Below, piece after piece: positions 15,792 to 22,921 of a DNA stretch of 31,710 bases. Under the pieces are notes generated by a model. That model made no database searches. It had not been told where the DNA came from and was given only the letters and a program-made list of their open reading frames with translations. Origin of the DNA: Fen-1231 sp035286465. Lineage in GTDB: Bacteria; Gemmatimonadota; Gemmatimonadetes; Gemmatimonadales; Gemmatimonadaceae. The translations under genes were made by a program, and so were the position numbers. Numbering within the stretch: the stretch's first letter is position 1; every line of letters begins with the position of its first letter. The stretch is taken from positions 1 through 31,710 of the forward strand of contig DATEDF010000112.1 in the NCBI GenBank assembly GCA_035286465.1. The letters run 5' to 3'.

Positions 15792-15844
15792 GGAACTACG
15801 CCTCGCCGTTCACAGCGGACCGTGGCCGGCACACCGTGGAGCGC

Positions 15845-17026
15845 TCACGGTTCGCGCCTGAGCACGCCGTCCGTGACGATCCACCGCTCGAGCCTCGTGT
15901 ACGAGGGTGGAATCTCGTTCGCGCGCGGCACGCAGAGCACGGTCTGGGCGCGCCCGTGGTCCGCCGCCTCCTCCAGGAGCGCGAGTACCCGCGCCGCGCG
16001 CGTGCGGTCGAGCTCGGCGAAGGGGTCATCGAGCAGGAGGAGCGGTTGCGCACCGCCGCGATCGCGAAACGTCGCCGCCTCGAGCAGGCGCAGCGCGATC
16101 GCCGCCGTGCGCTGCTGCCCGGCGGAGCCGACGACGCGCAGCGCGCGGCTGTCCAGCGTGACGGCCAGATCGTCGCGGTGCGGCCCGGCGTGCGTCATCC
16201 CGCGTCTCCTGTCGTGGTCGCGCCCGCGTGCGAGCGCCTCCGCCAGCGCCTCCGCGAGCCCGGCGGGCGCCGGGGAACTGTCGGCGAGCGGCGAGGCGTA
16301 CGCGATCGCCATCACGCCACGCTCGCCCATCACCGCGCACAGCCGGCTGAACCCGGGCGCGGCGCCGGCGACCCACGCGCGGCGCTCCTCCAGGAGGACC
16401 GCGCCGTGCTCGGCGAGCGCCGGCTCCCACGCGGCGACGGTCGAATGGCGCTCGCCCGGGCGCGCGGCGTCGCGAAGCGCCGCGTTGCGCCGCACGAGCG
16501 CGGCGCGATACTGCCGGAGCGCGGCCAGATAGCGCGGAGACGAGAGCGCGAGGGTGATGTCGAGGAAGCGTCTTCGCTCCGCCGGCGCGCCGCCCACGAG
16601 CGCGACGTCCGCCGGAGAGAAACACACGGACGGCACCGCGCCGAGCGCGTCGGTGAGGCGGGCGGCTGCGACGCCGTCGAGCGCCGCGCGCTTGCGGCCG
16701 GCGCGGTCCGCGCCCACGGCCACGCGCGTGGCGCGCGATCCGAGCGCCTCGGCGTCGAGGTGGAACGCCGGCGCGCCGAACCGCACGAGGTCGCGATCCC
16801 GCACGCCGCGCATCGAGCGGAGGAGCGCCAGGTAGGCGATCGCCTCGAGGAAGTTCGTCTTTCCCTCGCCGTTGTCGCCGACCAGCGCGATCCCCGCGGG
16901 CGGGAGGGGGACGTCGGCGCGCGCGATGTTCCGGAAGTCGCGCACGGCGATCGCCGAGAGGGTGACGCGCGAGTCGGGAAGCGCTGAGGGCGGCGCGTCG
17001 CGCGCCTCCCGGGCCGCCGCGGTCAC
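15845..17026 (-). CDS. recF: DNA replication and repair protein RecF
   Basis: A 393-residue SMC-like ATPase that helps load RecA at gaps. Seen are the N-terminal IAVRDFRNI, Walker A GDNGEGKT at 50-57, the SPADVALVGGAPAERRRFLD segment diagnostic of RecF, the THAGPHRDDL motif, the ABC-type signature VGSAGQQRTAAIALRL, and Walker B LLLLDDPFAELD at about 329-340. The Asn of the family's usual GxNGxGKT is kept. GTG 17026 is the most likely start; it is one base after the enoyl-CoA hydratase stop, and the open frame further upstream runs through that gene without family sequence. This start gives about 20 extra N-terminal residues relative to typical RecF. Confidence 0.94.
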   Translation of the reverse strand: MTAAAREARDAPPSALPDSRVTLSAIAVRDFRNIARADVPLPPAGIALVGDNGEGKTNFLEAIAYLALLRSMRGVRDRDLVRFGAPAFHLDAEALGSRATRVAVGADRAGRKRAALDGVAAARLTDALGAVPSVCFSPADVALVGGAPAERRRFLDITLALSSPRYLAALRQYRAALVRRNAALRDAARPGERHSTVAAWEPALAEHGAVLLEERRAWVAGAAPGFSRLCAVMGERGVMAIAYASPLADSSPAPAGLAEALAEALARGRDHDRRRGMTHAGPHRDDLAVTLDSRALRVVGSAGQQRTAAIALRLLEAATFRDRGGAQPLLLLDDPFAELDRTRAARVLALLEEAADHGRAQTVLCVPRANEIPPSYTRLERWIVTDGVLRREP

Positions 17027-17027
17027 G

Positions 17028-17807
17028 TCAGGCGCCGCGGAAGCTGGGCGGCCGCTTCTCGAGGAACGCGCGCGTCCCTTCCCGCATGTCGGCGGTGCCC
17101 TCGAGCGAACCGAAGAGCCGCGCCTCCAGCCGCAGGCCGTCGTCGAGGGTCGTGTCGAGGCCGGCGTCCACCGCCTCGAGAACACGCGCGAGCGCGACGG
17201 GCGCGTTGGCGAGCATCACGCGTGCCATCGCGCGGGCGGCCTCGACCAGCCCCGTGGGCTCGACCACCACGTTGGCGACGCCGATGCGGTGGGCTTCCGC
17301 CGCGTCGATCGCCTCCCCGGTGAGGATGAGCTGCAGCGCCCGCCCCCGGCCGACGAGCCGCGGAAGGCGCTGCGTCCCGCCGTAGCCCGGCATCAGCCCG
17401 AGTTTCACCTCGGGGAGCCCGAACCTGGCCTGCGTCGAGGCCACACGCACGTGGCAGGCGAGGGCGAGCTCGCACCCGCCGCCCAGCGCAAAGCCGTTTA
17501 CCGCCGCGATCACGGGCTTCGCCGACTGCTCGAGCCGGCGGAAGAGCGTCTGGCCCGCCCGCGCGAACGCCTCCAGCGCGCCGGGGCCGGCGTCGGCGAG
17601 CGTGCTGACGTCGGCGCCCGCGACGAAGGCGCGGCCCGCGCCGGTGAGGACGATCGCGCCGACGTCGGGGCGCGACAGCAACTCGTCGAGCATCGCGCCC
17701 AGCTCCCGCAGCACCTGCGCGTTCAGCGCATTCAGCTTGTCGGGGCGGTTGACGGTGACGGTCGCGACCCGGTCGGCGACGTCGAGGAGCAGCATCTCGT
17801 AGGGCAT
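17028..17807 (-). CDS. Enoyl-CoA hydratase/isomerase (crotonase)
   Basis: A 259-residue crotonase that adds water across trans-2-enoyl-CoA in fatty acid or branched-chain degradation. Both catalytic glutamates of true hydratases are present: Glu113 in GGGCELALAC and Glu133 in FGLPEVKLG, followed by the signature PGYGGTQRLPRLVG. The oxyanion-hole segment is GRAFVAGADVSTLA. ATG 17807 gives the normal length. It lies 1 bp upstream of recF, so a lipid-degradation gene appears to lead the recF-dciA transcript. Exact chain-length preference cannot be read from sequence. Confidence 0.92.
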   Translation of the reverse strand: MPYEMLLLDVADRVATVTVNRPDKLNALNAQVLRELGAMLDELLSRPDVGAIVLTGAGRAFVAGADVSTLADAGPGALEAFARAGQTLFRRLEQSAKPVIAAVNGFALGGGCELALACHVRVASTQARFGLPEVKLGLMPGYGGTQRLPRLVGRGRALQLILTGEAIDAAEAHRIGVANVVVEPTGLVEAARAMARVMLANAPVALARVLEAVDAGLDTTLDDGLRLEARLFGSLEGTADMREGTRAFLEKRPPSFRGA

Positions 17808-17891
17808 GGGTCCTTCGCGCGGCGCAGGGAGGTGTCCGGAATCTACGGCGGCGCGCTTTTCGGCGCCCGCGCCCCGCGGTACGTTCCCCGC

Positions 17892-18923
17892 GTGGAACCG
17901 ATCCACGCCGTGCGATGGTCGCCCGCCGGTGAGGCCGTGCGCATTCTCGACCAGCGGCGTCTGCCGGCCGAGTGCGTCGAGCGTGACCTGCGCACGCTCG
18001 AGGAGACGCGCGAGGCGATCGCGACGCTTGCGGTGCGTGGAGCGCCGGCGATCGGCGTGACGGCGGCGATGGGGCTGGTGACGTCGCTGCTCCCCTTTGT
18101 GCACGAGGGCGGCCGCGCGTTGCGCGCGCGGCTCGACGCGCACGCGGCGGTGCTCGCGGCTGTGCGACCGACCGCCGTCAACCTCTCCTGGGCGATCGAG
18201 CGGATGCTGCGGTGCGCGCGCGCCCACGCCGACGCGGCGCCCGGCGCCCTGCTCGACGCGCTGCGCCGCGAGGCGACGGCGATCCTCGCGGAGGACCGCG
18301 CGATGTGCGCGGCGATCGGCACGCACGGTCTCGCCCTCGTGCCCGACGCCGCGCGGGTGCTCACCCACTGCAACGCCGGCGCGCTGGCGACGGCCGGCAT
18401 CGGCACGGCGCTCGCACCCGTGTACGCGGCGCACGCGGCGGGCCGGCGTCCGCGCGTGTTCGCGTGCGAGACGCGGCCCCTCCTGCAGGGGAGCCGCCTC
18501 ACGGCGTGGGAGCTCGCGCGCGCCGGCATTCCCGTCACGGTCATCACCGACGGCGCGGCGGCGAGCGTCATGCGCGCCGGCGAGATTGACGTCGTGCTGG
18601 TCGGAGCGGACCGCGTGGCGGCGAACGGCGATGCGGCGAACAAGATCGGCACGTACCCGCTCGCGCTCGCCGCGCGGGCCCACAACGTGCCGTTCCACGT
18701 GTGCGTCCCGTGGTCCACGATCGACCGCGCCACGCCGGACGGCGCCGCCATCGTGATCGAGGAGCGCGGACCGGACGAGGTGCGCACCATCGCGGGTGTT
18801 CCGGTCGCGCCGGCGGACGCCGATGTGCGCAATCCCGCGTTCGACGTGACCCCCGCCGCGTTGATCTCGACGATCGTCACCGACCGGGGCGTGTTCACGC
18901 CGCCATACTCGTTCACGCTCTGA
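17892..18923 (+). CDS. mtnA: Methylthioribose-1-phosphate isomerase
   Basis: A 343-residue enzyme of the methionine salvage pathway, isomerising 5-methylthioribose-1-phosphate to the ribulose form. The catalytic Cys160 (LTHCNAGALATAG) and Asp240 (VGADRVAANGD) fall at the same numbers as in the Bacillus enzyme when GTG 17892 is the start, which supports that start. Also present are VRGAPAIGVTAAMG, RPLLQGSRLTAWEL and the NKIGTYPLA segment. It belongs to the eIF-2B alpha/beta/delta superfamily, but these residues separate it from ribose-1,5-bisphosphate isomerases. No other mtn gene is in the window. It is divergent from the enoyl-CoA hydratase gene, with an 84-bp gap. Confidence 0.94.
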   Translation: MEPIHAVRWSPAGEAVRILDQRRLPAECVERDLRTLEETREAIATLAVRGAPAIGVTAAMGLVTSLLPFVHEGGRALRARLDAHAAVLAAVRPTAVNLSWAIERMLRCARAHADAAPGALLDALRREATAILAEDRAMCAAIGTHGLALVPDAARVLTHCNAGALATAGIGTALAPVYAAHAAGRRPRVFACETRPLLQGSRLTAWELARAGIPVTVITDGAAASVMRAGEIDVVLVGADRVAANGDAANKIGTYPLALAARAHNVPFHVCVPWSTIDRATPDGAAIVIEERGPDEVRTIAGVPVAPADADVRNPAFDVTPAALISTIVTDRGVFTPPYSFTL

Positions 18924-18978
18924 TTCGCACCCTCACACCATCAGACCGGACACTTCGCTTCCGCGCGGCCCCTGTTCC

Positions 18979-19031
18979 GCATCCCGCATCCGGCATCCCG
19001 CATCCGGCATCCCGCATCCGGCATCCCGCAT
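18979..19031. repeat. 14-bp tandem repeat (minisatellite) abutting glpK
   Basis: Three exact copies of GCATCCCGCATCCG (18979-18992, 18993-19006, 19007-19020) and a fourth partial copy (19021-19031) run directly into the glpK start codon: the last AT of the array is the AT of ATG. Each unit is itself two near-identical heptamers (GCATCCC, GCATCCG). The array occupies the place where a Shine-Dalgarno sequence would be expected, and none is visible. Such arrays can change copy number by slippage. Confidence 0.95.
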
Positions 19032-20526
19032 GAAGTCCGTCCTCGCCATTGATCAGGGTACGACCGGCAGCACCTGTGTCGTCATCGGTGCGGACGGCCG
19101 CATCCTCGGCCGCGGCTACCGCGAGATCACGCAGCACTTTCCCGAGCCGGGCTGGGTCGAGCACGACGCCGACGAGATCTTCGCGCGGACGCTCGAAGCG
19201 GCGCGTGAGGCGATTGCGCAGAGCGGCGAGCGGCCCGACGCCATCGGGATCACCAACCAGCGCGAGACGGTGGTGCTGTGGGACCGTGCGACCGGCGCGC
19301 CGCTCGGTCGCGCGATCGTCTGGCAGGACCGGCGCACGGCGGCGCGCTGCGCGGAGCTCGCGAGCGAGCGCGACGCGATCTACCGCGCCACCGGCCTCGT
19401 CACCGATCCGTACTTCTCGGCCACCAAGCTCGAGTGGCTGCTGGCGCACCGGCGCGCGGCGTCCGCGCTGCCGCGCGACCGGCTCGCCGCGGGGACCGTT
19501 GACAGCTGGCTGGTGTGGAAACTGACCAACGGCCGCGTGCACGCGACCGACCCGACGAACGCGTCGCGCACGATGCTCTTCGACCTCGACGCGATGCGCT
19601 GGAGCCCGGCGCTCTGCGCGCGCTTCGGCGTGACCGAGTCCATGCTGCCCGAGGTACGGCCGTCGAGCGGCTCGTTCGGGTTCGCGGCCGCCGAACACTT
19701 CGGGCGTGAGATCCCGATCCTCGGCGTCGCGGGCGACCAGCAGGCCGCGCTCTTCGGACAGGGATGCTGGGCGGCGGGGACGAGCAAGAACACCTACGGC
19801 ACCGGCGCCTTTCTGCTCCTGAACACCGGAGCGGCGCGGCCGGAGGGAGGCGGCGGCATGCTCACGACGATCGCCTGCGACGCCGCGGGCGCCCCCGCGT
19901 TCGCGCTCGAGGCGAGCATCTTCATCGCGGGCGCGGCGGTGCAGTGGTTGCGTGACGGGCTCGGTCTCCTCGCGCACGCGGCGGAAAGCGAGTCCATGGC
20001 GCGCGCATTGGCGTCGAACGACGGTGTCTACTTCGTGCCGGCGCTCACCGGGCTTGGAGCGCCCCAGTGGGAGCCTGCCGCGCGGGGGATGATCGTCGGG
20101 CTCACGCGCGGCACCACGCGGAAGCACCTCGTGCGCGCGGCGCTGGAGGCGATGTGTTTCGGCACCGCCGACGTGCTCTCCGCCATGCGCGTCGCGAGCG
20201 GCGCCCCGCTCGACATCCTCCGCGTGGACGGTGGCGCGACGGAGAACGCGTGGCTGATGCAGTTCCAGGCTGACGTCCTCGGCGTCCCGGTGGAGCGTCC
20301 CGACGTGATCGAGACCACGGCGATGGGCGCCGGCGCGCTCGCCGGGATCGCGGCAGGCGTCTGGCCGAGTGCGGAGGCGTTCCTCGCGGCGCGACAGTAC
20401 GCGCGGTTTGCGCCGGGCGATGGGAGGAGGGCGGCACAGGCGGCGCGCGCGGGATGGAGCCGGGCGGTGCGCGCCGCGGTGGGGTGGGCGCGGGACGGCA
20501 CCGCCGAAGCGGCGGACCCCGAGTGA
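19030..20526 (+). CDS. glpK: Glycerol kinase
   Basis: A 498-residue FGGY-family kinase that phosphorylates glycerol to sn-glycerol-3-phosphate. The N-terminal ATP-binding AIDQGTTGSTCVVI, the glycerol-contact block GITNQRETVVLWDRATG and IVWQDRRT, TVDSWLVWKLT, GVAGDQQAALFGQGCW and GTGAFLLLNTG are all present, and the C-terminal domain has LDILRVDGGATENAWLMQFQAD. The length is typical. ATG 19030 is set by the conserved N-terminus (MKSVLAIDQGT), yet the sequence upstream is a minisatellite instead of a normal ribosome binding site. No glpF or glpD is adjacent; the next three plus-strand genes follow closely but have unrelated products. Confidence 0.96.
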   Translation: MKSVLAIDQGTTGSTCVVIGADGRILGRGYREITQHFPEPGWVEHDADEIFARTLEAAREAIAQSGERPDAIGITNQRETVVLWDRATGAPLGRAIVWQDRRTAARCAELASERDAIYRATGLVTDPYFSATKLEWLLAHRRAASALPRDRLAAGTVDSWLVWKLTNGRVHATDPTNASRTMLFDLDAMRWSPALCARFGVTESMLPEVRPSSGSFGFAAAEHFGREIPILGVAGDQQAALFGQGCWAAGTSKNTYGTGAFLLLNTGAARPEGGGGMLTTIACDAAGAPAFALEASIFIAGAAVQWLRDGLGLLAHAAESESMARALASNDGVYFVPALTGLGAPQWEPAARGMIVGLTRGTTRKHLVRAALEAMCFGTADVLSAMRVASGAPLDILRVDGGATENAWLMQFQADVLGVPVERPDVIETTAMGAGALAGIAAGVWPSAEAFLAARQYARFAPGDGRRAAQAARAGWSRAVRAAVGWARDGTAEAADPE

Positions 20527-20536
20527 GGCGCAAGCG

Positions 20537-20860
20537 ATGAGACTGATGCTGGTGTTCACGCTCTGGACCGGCGGGCCGCCCGCGCCGGGGGGCGGTGACC
20601 CGTGGTTCGGGCGCGACAAGCTGTTGCACGTGACGGCATCCGCGCTCATCCAGGGCGGGGCGCACGCGGCACTGCGCTCGCGCGGCGCACCCTACGGGCA
20701 GGCGAGCTGGGGCGCGGCGGCGGTCACGGTGTCGGCCGCCATCGGCAAGGAACTCTGGGACCGCCACCGCAGGCGCGACTTCAGCCTGAAGGACCTCGCG
20801 TGGGATGGCCTAGGCGGCACCGCGGGCGCGGTCGTCGTGCGCCAAGTGGACCGGCGCTGA
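20537..20860 (+). CDS. YfiM/DUF2279-like small envelope protein
   Basis: A 107-residue protein. After a hydrophobic N-terminus (MRLMLVFTLWTG) come DPWFGRDKLLHVTASALIQGG, a hydrophobic segment with AAVTVSAAIGKELWD, and RRRDFSLKDLAWDGLGGTAGAVV. The DK-LH / GKElwD / fS-kDl-wD-lGg pattern is that of the YfiM (DUF2279) family of small lipoprotein or membrane proteins of unknown function. No lipobox Cys is visible. It begins 10 bp after glpK and ends 12 bp before the CcmF-like gene, so it is probably in the same transcript. Membrane association is inferred. Confidence 0.65.
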   Translation: MRLMLVFTLWTGGPPAPGGGDPWFGRDKLLHVTASALIQGGAHAALRSRGAPYGQASWGAAAVTVSAAIGKELWDRHRRRDFSLKDLAWDGLGGTAGAVVVRQVDRR

Positions 20861-20872
20861 GACGCGCGCGCC

Positions 20873-22210
20873 ATGACCGAGCTGGGGCAGCTCTCGTGCT
20901 GGGTCGCGCTCCTGATGGCGGTCTGGGGCGCCGCGCTCTCCTGCGTCGGCGCGCTCACGAAGCGCGGCGCGTTCGTCGCGAGCGGCTCGCGCGGGGTCCA
21001 CGCGGCGGCGCTCTTCGTCACGCTCGCGTCGGCCGGGCTCGGGTGGGCGCTCCTCACGGGCGACTTCTCGCTGCGCTACGTCGCGGCGTTCACCAACGAA
21101 GTGCTTCCGCTCGGGTACCGGCTCTCCGCGTTCTGGGCGGGACGCGCGGGCTCGACACTCCTTGCCGCGCTGCTGCTCTCCGCGTGCGTGCCGGTCGCGG
21201 TCGCGGCCGCGCGCCGGCGCGACGGCGCCGTCGCACCGTGGGTCACGACCGCGCTCGGCGCGGCGCTCGCGCTCCTGCTGAGCGCCCTGGCGGCAGGCGC
21301 GGCGCCGTTCGGGCGTTTCGACGTTGCCCCCGTGGATGGCCGCGGACTCGATCCCGCGCTCCAGCATCCCGGCATGGCGATCCTGCGACCGCTCGCGTAT
21401 CTCGGCTACGCGGCCACTCTCGTCGCGCTCGCGCACGCGCTCGCCGCCTTCGCCAGTCGGCGCCTTGAGGGGCCGTCGCCGTCCGGCGTCCGCCCGTGGC
21501 TGATCGCCGCGTGGTGTGCGCTCGGCGCGAGCGTGCTGCTCGCGCTCCGTGTCGGCTATGCGGAGCCCGGGTCGGGTGGTTACTGGCCCTGGCGTGCGCC
21601 GGGCGCGCCGCACCGCTCGAGCGGCTTCGACGTGGTGGTCGCGCTCTCCGTCGCGCTCGCGGTGCTGGTCGCCGGCGCGCGGGTGGGTCGGGCGGAAGAA
21701 GCCGGGCGAGCGCGTCGCCGACGCTGGGCCGCCCTCGTCGCGGGCCTCACGTTGCTGACGCTGGGCTTCGCGGGCACGGCGTTCCGTTCGGAGCACGTTG
21801 TGTCGCTCGCCGACGGCGAGAGCTGGCGCACGGCGGATCCGTTCGGACGCGCGTGGTCGTTCACCAGCCAGGGCGCGAGCCGCATCGAGCGCCCGAGCTA
21901 CTTCCTCACGTCGCTCGCTCTGCGGCCCGAGCGCTCCGGCGTTCGACAGCCGTTCCTGACCACGGAGTGGCGGGAGTTCTACGGTCGTGACGGCCGCGAG
22001 CGGTTCCCGCCCTTCATTACCTCCGGCCTGCGCGGCTCGTGGATCGAGGACGTGTCGGTGATGCTTGTTTCCCTGGGTCCGGGGAGGGCGGTCGTCCGCA
22101 TCAGCTTCGTTCCGCTCGCCGGCTGGGTGTGGTTCGGCGGCACGCTCGCTCTCGCGGGCGGCGCACTGATCCTCGCGCCCGTACGGTCGCGAGAGCGGGC
22201 GGACGGATGA
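20873..22210 (+). CDS. CcmF-like membrane protein lacking haem-ligand histidines
   Basis: A 445-residue polytopic membrane protein. Its N-terminal third follows CcmF, the cytochrome c haem lyase: FSLRYVAAFTNEVLPLGYRL, FWAGRAGSTLL, and PVDGRGLDPALQHPGMAI-LRPLAYLGY. Its last third also follows CcmF (LGFAGTAFRSEHVVSLADGESW, then PLAGWVWFGGTLALAGG). The functional core is missing. The periplasmic His in the usual FHPPLLY is Leu/Arg (171-172), the tryptophan-rich WWD signature is reduced to GSGGYWPWRAPG (233-244), the AHLG helix reads WAALV, and about 200 residues between WWD and C-terminus are absent (CcmF is usually 630-660). It overlaps the zinc-ribbon gene by 4 bp (ATGA). Likely a non-catalytic paralogue. 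Confidence 0.72.
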   Translation: MTELGQLSCWVALLMAVWGAALSCVGALTKRGAFVASGSRGVHAAALFVTLASAGLGWALLTGDFSLRYVAAFTNEVLPLGYRLSAFWAGRAGSTLLAALLLSACVPVAVAAARRRDGAVAPWVTTALGAALALLLSALAAGAAPFGRFDVAPVDGRGLDPALQHPGMAILRPLAYLGYAATLVALAHALAAFASRRLEGPSPSGVRPWLIAAWCALGASVLLALRVGYAEPGSGGYWPWRAPGAPHRSSGFDVVVALSVALAVLVAGARVGRAEEAGRARRRRWAALVAGLTLLTLGFAGTAFRSEHVVSLADGESWRTADPFGRAWSFTSQGASRIERPSYFLTSLALRPERSGVRQPFLTTEWREFYGRDGRERFPPFITSGLRGSWIEDVSVMLVSLGPGRAVVRISFVPLAGWVWFGGTLALAGGALILAPVRSRERADG

Positions 22211-22482
22211 TCGGGCTCGCCGTCGGCGCGGTGCTCTCGCTCGGTGCCGCGGCGTGGGTGATCGCGCCCCTCGTCCGCGCCGAGTCGGCCGAATCCGACG
22301 GCGAGGCCGCCGGCGAGGCCGACGGCGAGGCCGACGGCGACGTCCTTGCGCCCGGGGGCGATCGCGACGGGCCCGCGCGCTGTCCGGCCTGCGGCGCTCC
22401 GCCGGAGGCCGACGCGCGCTTCTGCTCGACCTGCGGACGGCCGATCGTGTCGCCGCCGGGCGTCAGCCCAGCGTCTTCGTGA
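22207..22482 (+). CDS. Membrane-anchored zinc-ribbon protein
   Basis: A 91-residue protein with one N-terminal transmembrane helix (MIGLAVGAVLSLGAAAWVIAPL), an acidic low-complexity linker rich in Gly-Glu-Ala-Asp, and a C-terminal zinc ribbon CPACG...FCSTCGRP with four cysteines in two CxxC pairs. ATG 22207 overlaps the stop of the CcmF-like gene (ATGA), which fixes the start and implies coupled expression, probably of interacting partners. Small ribbon proteins of this kind occur beside cytochrome c maturation genes in some phyla; a CcmI/CcmH-like accessory role is conceivable but there is no direct evidence. Its last 20 bp overlap the convergent GNAT gene. Confidence 0.75.
   Translation: MIGLAVGAVLSLGAAAWVIAPLVRAESAESDGEAAGEADGEADGDVLAPGGDRDGPARCPACGAPPEADARFCSTCGRPIVSPPGVSPASS
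22300..22341 (+). repeat. 12-bp in-frame repeat encoding acidic linker
   Basis: The unit GGCGAGGCCGMC occurs three times (22300-22311, 22312-22323, 22324-22335) followed by GGCGAC. In frame it encodes Gly-Glu-Ala-(Ala/Asp). As the unit is a multiple of three, copy-number change would alter only linker length. Confidence 0.8.
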
Positions 22483-22921
22483 AGCAGTGCTTCTCCCCCA
22501 CCTCGATCTCGCTCCTGTCCTTGGCGTAGCGCGAGACCTTCTCCGGGTATGCGGCGAGCGGCGTGCGCGCGAACCCGCATGACAGGAAAAGCTCGTCCGA
22601 GAACGAGACGGCGAAGAGCTCCGCGTAGCCGCGCCTTCGGGCCAGCCGCTCGGCCGCCGCGATCAGCGCCTTGCCGTGGCCCAGTCCCTGCGCGTCCGGT
22701 GAGACGGCGAGCGAGATCAGTTCCGCGACCGAGGGCGAGTACTCGTCCAGCGCGACGCAGCCGACCACGCCGCCGTCCGCGTCGCGGATCACGCGGTAGT
22801 CGGCGAGGTGCGCGTAGGCGAAGTCTTCCGAGCGCGTCAGCGTAAGCCCCTCGGGCGCGAAGCGGTTGTTCAGCGCGACCAGCGCCTGCAGGTCGGTCTC
22901 GTGCGCGCGCTCCACCTTCAT
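22463..22921 (-). CDS. GNAT acetyltransferase, possible short N-acetylglutamate synthase
   Basis: A 152-residue GCN5-related N-acetyltransferase that moves an acetyl group from acetyl-CoA to an amine. The acetyl-CoA loop is LAVSPDAQGLGHGKALI (QGLGHG at 78-83), preceded by the strand GCVALDEYSPSVAELISL and followed by YAELFAVSFSDELFLSCGF. The AEl-sLaVsP and LF-S--E-F-scGF pattern is reminiscent of single-domain N-acetylglutamate synthases of arginine synthesis, so that is a reasonable alternative call; no other arg gene is present to support it. The start overlaps the ABC permease stop by one base (TGATG), so it belongs to that operon. Confidence 0.78.
   Translation of the reverse strand: MKVERAHETDLQALVALNNRFAPEGLTLTRSEDFAYAHLADYRVIRDADGGVVGCVALDEYSPSVAELISLAVSPDAQGLGHGKALIAAAERLARRRGYAELFAVSFSDELFLSCGFARTPLAAYPEKVSRYAKDRSEIEVGEKHCFTKTLG

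Noticed and set aside
15845..17185. Longer RecF starting at 17185
   Set aside because: The extra N-terminus is Arg/Ser-rich out-of-frame translation of the enoyl-CoA hydratase gene; GTG 17026 is a better start.
18979..19031. CRISPR array
   Set aside because: Units are 14 bp in direct tandem with no spacers, so this is a minisatellite.
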